The translations under genes were made by a program, and so were the position numbers. The notes under the pieces are model-generated. The model did not search any database. It was not told the origin of the DNA and worked only from the letters and a program-made list of their open reading frames with translations. Shown here piece by piece: positions 8,821-17,500 of a DNA stretch of 61,691 bases. Position 1 is the stretch's first letter, and each line of letters begins with the position of its first letter. Source of the stretch: a virus; the IMG/VR virus record IMGVR_UViG_3300027782_006460, positions 1-61,691 of that record; one strand, given 5' to 3'.

Positions 8821-8828
8821 TATTTATT
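8821..8828 (-). promoter_or_regulatory. T4-late-like promoter box AATAAATA, 4 nt before ATG
   Basis: The minus-strand order AATAAATA-AAAT-ATG is identical to the one before 30617 on the plus strand. No Shine-Dalgarno sequence is present. It lies in the 70-base divergent region shared with the gene at 8887. Confidence 0.5.
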
Positions 8829-8886
8829 TAACATTAATAAAAAAAAGTTATTTATTAATTTAAATCTAAATAAGATAAGGGGATAC

Positions 8887-9288
8887 ATGGAAAATATATC
8901 AAAAGAAGAATTAATTACAGATGAACTTTTAATGGGCTTGTATATGGAATTATTAGCAGAAATTAAAAATGATCGTATTGAAGTAGACAATTTATTGCAA
9001 AATTTTACGGATATGGTGTTCAACGGTGGGGATGTTACTAGTTCCTCAAAAGAATCAGTTGTAAATCTTGCAAAAATAAAATCTGATATTTTAGACAAAA
9101 AAACTAAAGTTGCTGATTTGCTCACATCATTGAAAATAAAACAAAAAAACCAATTAAAAGTAACAACAAATAACAATTCTCCAATAAATATCAATAGAAG
9201 ATCAATTATTGAAGCTTTGCGAGAAGAAAAAATAAAAGAAGATTTAAATAGCAAAGAGGATGAAAATGAAAAATTATTGGGTGATTGA
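8887..9288 (+). CDS. hypothetical phage protein at head of tail operon
   Basis: A 133-residue, mostly helical, charged protein (MENISKEELITDELLMG...) with no recognised domain. An in-frame extension upstream exists, but AAGGGG about 5-6 nt before ATG 8887 fixes the start. The 3' end overlaps the following gene by more than 20 nt in another frame. As the first gene of the long rightward tail operon it may be a virion or assembly protein; this is context only. Confidence 0.6.
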   Translation: MENISKEELITDELLMGLYMELLAEIKNDRIEVDNLLQNFTDMVFNGGDVTSSSKESVVNLAKIKSDILDKKTKVADLLTSLKIKQKNQLKVTTNNNSPININRRSIIEALREEKIKEDLNSKEDENEKLLGD

Positions 9289-10600
9289 AAATTGGCTTAT
9301 TAACGAACAAGATCCAACTTTTGGTGGTGGGCCTGATCCTTTAGCTGGAGTACCATCTGATAGTGCCAAAGATCCTAATTTTTCTGGTGGTTCTGGTGGC
9401 ATGAGCAATCCCATGTCCAAAGGAACAAGTATTACCAACCTAAACAAATCATCTAACAATGCAAGTCCTGAACAATATAAGCCAAGCAACAAGCCAGATG
9501 CTTCATTTGATCCTGAATACCCTGATATGCCTGAAGAAGCAAGTAATGTTGATTTTGATAAATGGAGATCAGAATTTTTCAAAGAATCATCAAAAGGTGA
9601 TATTAACAAATTAATGAGCTTGATAAACCAAGTAAGAGATTTAAACATTGATCCCTATAGAAGAAAATTCGTAGAAGATAACTTGCAAATTTGTTACTTA
9701 AGACAACAAGCTAATATTGAAAATGTTTCTAATGAAATAAGAAAACTTATAAGAGAAGAAATGGACAATGCAAATCCTGCTAATTCTTTAACAAATCATA
9801 TTTTTAATGTTTTGCAAAAATATCCCGAAATATCAAATGTTTTTATAAAATTAAATGGACTATACAGCTTAAAAAGTGATCTACATAGAAAATTTATAGC
9901 ATCTTTGTTATGTGCAATACAAGTTGGTAGCGGTGGAGTAAATGAAGATTTAATTCTTAACCAAAAAGAATACTCAGTTAAGATATCAACTAGAATGAAT
10001 GCAAGATTTGGAGCCATTGATATTGGTAAATGGTATATGACAGTTGATGAACCAAATAAATACTTGTCTGATTCAGAAATTGAAAGAATGGAATCAGGAA
10101 GTCCTGAAGAAAAAGATATTTTGAAAAAAAGAATTATCATAGATAGCATTTCAAACTTTTTTAGAAAAAGAGCCTTTATTGTTAATGTTGTAGGTGAAGA
10201 TGGATCAGTTAATTTAATTGGATTGGATTTATCTACATTTCTTAAAGGTGCATATAATGACGGCAAAATTGTAGTTGTCACATATGTAAACTCTAATTCA
10301 GAAGCAACAATTGACGAAAAAGGAAATATTGTTCCTTTGGCAGATATTAAAATTTTATTCCAAAAAGATACTGGTCAACTAGATGAATTCGGCAAATCCC
10401 TAAAAGAACAAGTTGAATTCATTACAAGAAGAGATGGCATGTTAATTCTAAACGCTTCTAAAGATATTATCAAAGAAGCCTCATCTTCCTACAATGGAAT
10501 TAATTTTAAAACTATACCTTACAATGGCAATCCTTCTGACTTGAAGTTTTTAAGTCGATGCATTCCATCCACACCTGAAATTTTAATGCGTAATTGTTAA
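9266..10600 (+). CDS. putative virion structural protein
   Basis: About 444 residues. The N-terminal 95 residues are low-complexity and rich in Gly, Pro, Ser and Asn (GGGPDPLAG, GGSGGMSNPM), followed by a folded region with mixed helix and strand. There is no enzyme motif. Two in-frame ATGs (9260 and 9266) compete; AGAGG at 9255-9259 is directly in front of the first and 6 nt from the second, so 9266 is preferred. It sits between the operon start and the tape measure, where tail-completion or tube-associated proteins are common. No family is recognised. Confidence 0.6.
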   Translation: MKNYWVIENWLINEQDPTFGGGPDPLAGVPSDSAKDPNFSGGSGGMSNPMSKGTSITNLNKSSNNASPEQYKPSNKPDASFDPEYPDMPEEASNVDFDKWRSEFFKESSKGDINKLMSLINQVRDLNIDPYRRKFVEDNLQICYLRQQANIENVSNEIRKLIREEMDNANPANSLTNHIFNVLQKYPEISNVFIKLNGLYSLKSDLHRKFIASLLCAIQVGSGGVNEDLILNQKEYSVKISTRMNARFGAIDIGKWYMTVDEPNKYLSDSEIERMESGSPEEKDILKKRIIIDSISNFFRKRAFIVNVVGEDGSVNLIGLDLSTFLKGAYNDGKIVVVTYVNSNSEATIDEKGNIVPLADIKILFQKDTGQLDEFGKSLKEQVEFITRRDGMLILNASKDIIKEASSSYNGINFKTIPYNGNPSDLKFLSRCIPSTPEILMRNC

Positions 10601-10610
10601 GAAAGGAAAC

Positions 10611-11114
10611 ATGGGTACATTTTTAGAATATTCTTATGCGAAAACTGAAGAAAGCAGAATTAAACTTCAGCTTATTAAAAAATGTCTTGAAAAAGATGGA
10701 CTTAAGTGTGAAGAAATTGTTGATGATGTGAAACCATATTTGTTTTGCTATACACCACTTAACAATTTAAGTTTTGAAGGAATTAAAATATCTGAAAATG
10801 GCTCTACCATGTCATTTCAAACTTCAAAAAACAAAAATACTTTACCCTATGGCACTCCAAGAGAATTACCAGTAAATGATATGTTCTTTCAAATTAAAGA
10901 AATAAAACCCGATCAAGAAAAAGCAACGGAAATATTAGTTAAGGAAGTAGCTAAATTAGTTAGACATTTCTTTATGCAAAGTAAAGTAGCAGAAGATGAT
11001 TTGATGGGTAAAGTAATTGATGGAACTAGTGGTAGTGATAAAGCTGGCTCTATTGTAGTCAGAAACATGGATGCAAGTAATTCTTATTCCAATCAAATAT
11101 ATTCTAAAAATTAA
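10611..11114 (+). CDS. hypothetical phage protein upstream of tape measure
   Basis: A 167-residue protein with ATG 10611 preceded by AAAGGAAAC. It has a mixed alpha/beta N-terminal part and a flexible Ser/Asn-rich tail; no family is recognised. The stop overlaps the next start as TAATG. In many tailed phages the two genes before the tape measure encode tail assembly chaperones, sometimes joined by a frameshift. The next gene is in the -1 frame here, but I see no convincing slippery heptamer, so that role is only a possibility. Confidence 0.55.
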   Translation: MGTFLEYSYAKTEESRIKLQLIKKCLEKDGLKCEEIVDDVKPYLFCYTPLNNLSFEGIKISENGSTMSFQTSKNKNTLPYGTPRELPVNDMFFQIKEIKPDQEKATEILVKEVAKLVRHFFMQSKVAEDDLMGKVIDGTSGSDKAGSIVVRNMDASNSYSNQIYSKN

Positions 11115-11548
11115 TGGCAATTAACCAAATTAAAGTTGGAAGCATTGTTTCCTTTAAATATAGTTTTTTTAAGCATGACCCTAACCCAACAGTCATGGTA
11201 ACTAAGGTTGATAACAAGAACAATGTATTAGTTGGAATAAACATTCATTATTTAACTTATAACGACATTAAAAGATTGTTGTCACCAAAAGAAATAAATG
11301 CATGTAAAAATAAAGCACTTGGTTATCCTTTGCTAAAGGGTAAAGCATATATAATTAAAGGATTTAGAGTTTATAAAGGAAATGGTGTTCAGAGCTTAAA
11401 ATATTTGGATTGCGACAAAATGCTTCAAATGATGGGATTGAAAGCAACAATGAAAACAAAACAAAACAAGGAAATACAAGCAGATGTTGACAAACAAATA
11501 AATAGAAAGACTAATGTAAAAGTAAAAGAAATTAATGAGAATAATTAA
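11114..11548 (+). CDS. hypothetical phage protein, small beta-barrel-like
   Basis: A 144-residue protein. The N-terminal part (VGSIVSFKYSFFKHDPNPTV, then MVTKV...LVGINIHYLT) looks like a small SH3/KOW-type beta barrel, followed by a basic helical part and a Lys/Asn-rich tail. Proteins with this 'H-D-P-x-P-x-V' followed by 'GIN-x-x-YL' pattern occur in other large phages, but I know no assigned function. It starts within the previous stop (TAATG) and ends 2 nt before the tape measure gene, so it belongs to the same operon. Confidence 0.55.
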   Translation: MAINQIKVGSIVSFKYSFFKHDPNPTVMVTKVDNKNNVLVGINIHYLTYNDIKRLLSPKEINACKNKALGYPLLKGKAYIIKGFRVYKGNGVQSLKYLDCDKMLQMMGLKATMKTKQNKEIQADVDKQINRKTNVKVKEINENN

Positions 11549-11550
11549 TT

Positions 11551-14500
11551 ATGGCAAAACAACCTCTTGGCCCTATTGATGTAAATGCAGTAATGCAGCA
11601 AATTCTTGGTGGTGTTTCACCACCTCAAGCTCAACCACAAGCTAATCCAGCTAATCTTGGAGTTAAAGCTTTATTAGAAGAACTACTTAAAGTAAACAGA
11701 GATGTTCTTGTTGAAATGAAAAAATCAGAAAAGTATGTTGAAAAAGTAGCAGAAGTAATCAAGAAATTAAATGATACTGCAACCAAAGAAGCTAATCCTA
11801 ATAAGAAATCTAAAGATCATAATAAAGTTCAAAAAAATGATCCAAATAATAAGCTGAGAAATGCATTTAATAAACAACAAAGTCAAAAACCTAGAAGCTA
11901 TGGTGACCCAAGAATAGGTCGTGAAAGATCCTCTAAAGTTGAACCAAAAAATAAATTGAATTTTGAAAGCGGAAATCAATTGTTTGTTGGAAATGAAAAT
12001 TTGATGGAAGGGCTAGTAACTAATTTAAAATATGCTGCCGAACAACTTGTAAATTTAAATACTGGATACAGAGGATTAGTTGGTACAGTTTTAGAGGGTG
12101 TAGGTGCTCAAGTAAAATACACACAAGAAGTAAGAGCAGCACTTTATGAAACTGGAAATGTTACATCAGCAAACCAAAACTTATTTAAAACCTTAGAAGA
12201 TTTAGAAAATATAACTAAAGTTACTGGTGCATCTCAAGAACAAGCTCAAGAAAATTTAATTAAATACATGAAGGCTGGTGTTAGACTTGATGGCAATGCA
12301 GTTAAATACAAAGAAAAATTAGTTAATTTAACAGAAGCACAATTGTCAACAGAAAAACAATTGGGGCTAGAAGCTGGTGACCTATTTGATACCTTTAATC
12401 ATCTTTATCAAGTTGGAAGATTGACAGAAGGGGAATTGGCAGATGTTGGCAGAGGAATGAGAGATATAGCCAAACAAACTGGCTTAACAGGTAAAAATCT
12501 ACAACAGGCAATGAGTTCGTCACAATCAATCATAGATGTTATGAGAAAAGCATCTACCTTAACAGCTACAGCAGTAAAAAATGTAACACAAGGCATAGCA
12601 GCAGCAGAAAAACTTGGAGTAACAGAGCAAGCAAAAACTTTATTGGAAGCTGCAAGTAGTACCACTAATTTATTCTTTACAGCATCAAATCAAACAAAAA
12701 GTTTACTGTTTAGTGCTGCTGCAAGTGTTGGAAAAGTTGGGGATTTACAAAAAGGTGTTCTAACAAGAAGTAAAGAAGGCATCAAAGCATTGAGTGAAGG
12801 TGTTACAAATGTGCTTAAAAGATTTGGTGTTGAGAGCATGGATGCAATCGACAACCTTTCTGATTCTGCAAAAATGAAGCTTAATTTGAACTTAAAAGCT
12901 GCATTTGGACTTGAATTAGGTGAAGTCAGAGGTGTGGTTGAATCACTTACCGAAGCTGGTAAAGGCTATGGTGATAGAGTTGCTGATATTGAAAAAAGAT
13001 TAAAAACAAATTTAACCTTGGAAGAAAAAACATCTGCATTAGAAGAAAAAAGAAGACTAGCTACAAATCAATCTTTAGAAACTCTTACTGTACTTGATAA
13101 AGCAGCAGTTGGGGCTAAGAACATGGATGAAGCTCTTTCAAAGTTTGGTGAAAGAAGAAAAGAATTTGAAAAAGATTTGCAATCTTTAGGACTAAAAGGA
13201 ACAAATAAAGAAGTTATTAGAGGTGCTTTACAAGAAGCAATAAAAGGAATTGAAACTGCAACTAAGAAAAATTTAGGAATTACATCTTCAGAAATTGAAA
13301 AAGCATTAGATAATCCAGCTTCTTTTAGAGAATTAACTGCGAAATTATCAAAAGCTGAAACAACTAATGCAACTAAACAAAAAACTCAATTAGATGCACT
13401 TACTGAAACAAATCAATATTTACAAGAAATAAAAACAGAAATTATGAAAGGTACTAGTGGAACCATATCTGCCTTTATGAGTTCTGCTGGTGTTTTAGGA
13501 GTTATTGCTACGAGTGTGGCAATAATAGCTGCTAGTAGCTATGCAAGAAATGGTTTTGGAAAAGGTGCAGGAAAAGGTGCAACAACTGCTGCATTAACAG
13601 GAGCAGATAACTTAAAGACAACACCAACAACAAGAGTAAGTAAAAAATCTGGAAATATGCCAGCGAGAAAAATATCAGCTGCTTCAGCAAATCCACCTAA
13701 AAGCGGTGTTATTAATGGTGGAGCATTTAAAGGATATGCAGGAAATTTTGCACTTGGACTAGGAGGTCTTTTACTTGCAGCTGGAATTATATTTGGGGCA
13801 ATGATGTTGCTTCAAAAAACAGGAATTGAAATAAATGAAGAAAAAATAATTGCAGTAACCAAGAAAATAGGAATTCTTTTTGCTGCCACAATATTTTTAT
13901 CAACAGAAATATTAGCATTTTCTTTAATTTTAAAAACAATGAACAAAATGATGACTGTTTTTAATAAAGGTTCATTTGCAACTTTAGCAGCAGGAGCAGG
14001 AATGTTTCTAGCTATGAGTGTTGCTGTTGGACTTTTAGGATTGGGATTAAATTACTTATCTGGAGTAGTAGATCAATTAGGAATAGATGAAAATAAACTA
14101 ATAGATACCACTAAAAAATTAAGCATTTTATTTGCGTGTGTTGGTGTTTTGTCTTTAGTTATGATTGCAGCAGCTGCACCAATGACTGCCTTGGGATATG
14201 GTGTAATAGGAACTAGTGGAACACTCATTGCTGCTTTAGCAATAGGGGCTGTGCTATTTATAGTTTTATCTGGAGTTCTTTTAAGGTTGGCTATGGGAAT
14301 AGAAGAACTAGCAGATACTACTAGTTCAATGGACATACCATTAATTGAAAAAACATCTGCTGAATGCACTTCTATATTTTATAATATTGCTAAGTTTTCA
14401 GTTGCATTAGCAGCAGCAGGAACTGCTGTATTAGCAGGATTTGCTGGTGGTCTGATTGGAACTTTATCTGTTGGGCTTGATAAGATTGTATCATTCCTGC

Positions 14501-17500
14501 CAGGATTTGGAGTAGCAGCTTCAATAAGCAGAATGGTTGAATGGATTGGAGAAGTTGGAAAAAGTGGAGTAGATGCAATTAGTAAAATGCCAGTAAGTCC
14601 AAGTGAACTAATTAAAGCTGTAGACAGCTTATCAGCAATTCTTGGGCCTGGTGCAAAATTAATAGGATATGTAGCAGCAGCAGCAGCAGGATTAGCTGGT
14701 GTTAGCGTTGGTGGTCTTGTAGGTGGTGTTGCTGTTGGAATTGGCCAAGGTATAGGATGGGTAATGAAACTTTTTACTGGTGGTGATAATATGGCAAGCC
14801 CTATTGCTGCCATAAAAGCTGTCATCGATAGTTTGTTTTCAGTTCTTTCTGAAGTGCCACAAGTAATAAAAAACTTAGAAAGCAAATATAGAATTTCTCC
14901 TGAAATTATTAAACAAAGTGCTACAACACTAGAAAAATATTCAGAATCGCCAAAAGGTTTAGGCAAAGCAATTAAAGCAATAGCAGATGAAGCAATTGCT
15001 TTAGCTCCAGGATATCAAAGTTTAAAAACTGCATCAAATTCAATTGGAAAAGCTGACACACCAGAAGTAGTTGCAGGACATTTAGAAAATTGTTTTGCTG
15101 TAATAGCTGGTCTTGCTATAGCAAGTCCTAAATTATTGTCTTCTTTACAAAACATAGATCCTTCAAATTTTAAAAAATTAAATGAATTTGTTAATGCATT
15201 TTCTTCAACAGCATTACCATTGTTTAATGGACTTGCTTCATTAGACCAAATTGTAAACAGTTCATCTTTTGACACAATTGAAAAAGCACAAGCATCTTTT
15301 GCCAAGGCTGCAAAAATAATAGAAAATGTTAAATCTTCCATTACATCAGTTATTATTGCAACTGCAACTATTTCACACGAAATGTATGAAATTACTAAAA
15401 ATATTCCTTTGGCTAAAGTAAAGGAAAGTTTAGACCTTGTTAAATCTATGGCAGATATCTTTTCTGAATTTACTGCAAACTCAAGTGAATTTGGAAAACA
15501 TTTAAATACTAAAAACTTACAAGAATTAAATAAAAGTCTTGGCAATGACAATTTGCCAAAAGTGTTAGATAATGTTTTTAAAAATGTTGAAGCAAGTTTA
15601 AATGCTACAAGAAAATATAAAATATCAAATATAGATTTGAAATCAACAGCCAGCAAAATTGAACAAATAGCAGTTTTGACAAAAGCAGTTGCAAGTTCAG
15701 CTGAATCTATGAGACAAATAAATACCTTGATGGCTGGGATTGACAAGCAAGATGCTTTGAAACCAATAAAAATAGAACCAAAGAAAGAAAAAGAATATGG
15801 TTTTACCATTGGCGATGAAATGTACAACACAGATGGTAGCTATAGAGGCAGAGTATCAGAACAACCAGTAGCTGTTCCAAAAAATGTTGCAACCAAAGAA
15901 ATTGGAACAAAACAAATTGAATCAAAACTAACCAAATTCTATGAAAATATTTTAGATAATTCAAAAGCCTTGATTGAAATTTCAAAGAAATACAAAGATG
16001 TAAATGTGGTTTCAATTGGGCCTGTTACTGCAATGGCTGAAAATTTAGGCAAATTAATGAATTCTTTGAAGACTTTAATAACCATCTTCAACAATGATAT
16101 TGCAGGGCCGATGAAGGAATTTGAAAAAAGTAAAGAAATGTTAATGATGGGTGAATATACAAAAACCGATCACTATAGTGGTTTACAGGGGTTTTTTCGT
16201 GGTGGCCCAACTAAAATTTACAAAGAGCAATCTGATATGGTACATAATTTCCATATACTCTTTAAAAATTTAATTGCCATCAATAATATTATAAATACTG
16301 AAATTGGTAGTTTGGTAGGAATGAATCCCGATAAAAGCAATTCTCTAGATAAAGTCTATGACAAACTAGCAATAATATCAAAAAACTTTCAAAAAGTTGG
16401 AGAGTTTTTTACATCCTTTCAAAAAGATATTATGCCGAGTCTTGATTTTGTTGAAAAAAATAAGGCAATGTTTGAAACCAAATATTATTCTGATGTAGAT
16501 GAAGCTGGTAATAAAATTGCATACTCTGATGCATCAAAAAACATATGGCAAGCCTTAGTAACCATGATGTATATCAATAGAGATTTAAATGTAGCATTCG
16601 ATACATTATTTCAAGAAGAGACTGGAAAAGATGCATCAGGAAAAATATCTGGTGTTGGCGACAAATTAATGTTAGTGTCAAAAAACTTTCAAAAAGTTGG
16701 AGAGTTTTTAACATTATTTCAAAAAGAAATTATGCCAAGTATTAATTTTGTTACAGAAAACAAGGCAATGTTTGCTACAAAATATTATGACAATAATGAA
16801 GCATTTTCAGAAGCATCAAATAATACATGGCAAGCATTAAAAACAATAATGTACATGAACAGAGATTTAAATGTAGCAATTACAGATTTAACTACTGAAG
16901 CTGGTGGAGAAGATGCATCAGGCAAAATATCTAAGCTTGGTGATAAATTAATGCTAGTAACCAAAAGCATGAGTTCGTTCAAAGATTTAATTACTATATT
17001 TGATGCTAATTTTCTTCAAACTATTAAAAACTTTAAACCTATAGAATTAGCAGATTTAGAAAATATTAAAAAATCAATACAAACTTCAATTGCAAATATT
17101 AAAAGTTCTATATTAGATGATTCTTTTTTCTCAGAAATTGAAGGTTTTATTGGTGGAATTCCTAACATTCCAAAATTAGATTTTACTTCGTTTATTGCTT
17201 TTTCCAAAGCTATTTCTACTGTTATAAATCAGTTCACTTCTTGTTTTGCTTTTTTAAATGAAGCAAAACAAGAAGTTGCAAAAACAGAACAAGTTTATCC
17301 TTCTGGAAGTAGTCAAACTTCTACTCCTATTGCAGCAATAGAAAAGAAATTACCAACCATAGCTGAAAATATTACCGCTATTAGAAAATTTTTCGATGGT
17401 GATTTTGTTCCATTGCTTACAAAGTTTTCTGAAATTGTTTCAGGATTTAAAAAAATTAATATAAGTGAAAAAGATTTTACTGAAGCAACAAAAATACTAG

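Noticed and set aside
8820-9254. Minus-strand 144-residue frame opposite the gene at 8887
   Set aside because: The plus-strand gene has AAGGGG before its ATG and continues the operon; the minus frame is Phe/Ser-rich shadow sequence.
10611-11548. Tail-chaperone programmed -1 frameshift between the two genes before the tape measure
   Set aside because: The frames would allow it, but no slippery heptamer with downstream structure is evident and the second gene has its own TAATG start.
14379-15830. Long minus-strand frames (195 and 271 residues) opposite the tape measure gene
   Set aside because: Their composition is that of reverse-complemented Ala/Lys-rich coding sequence, and the plus-strand gene is continuous for 2661 codons with tape measure features.
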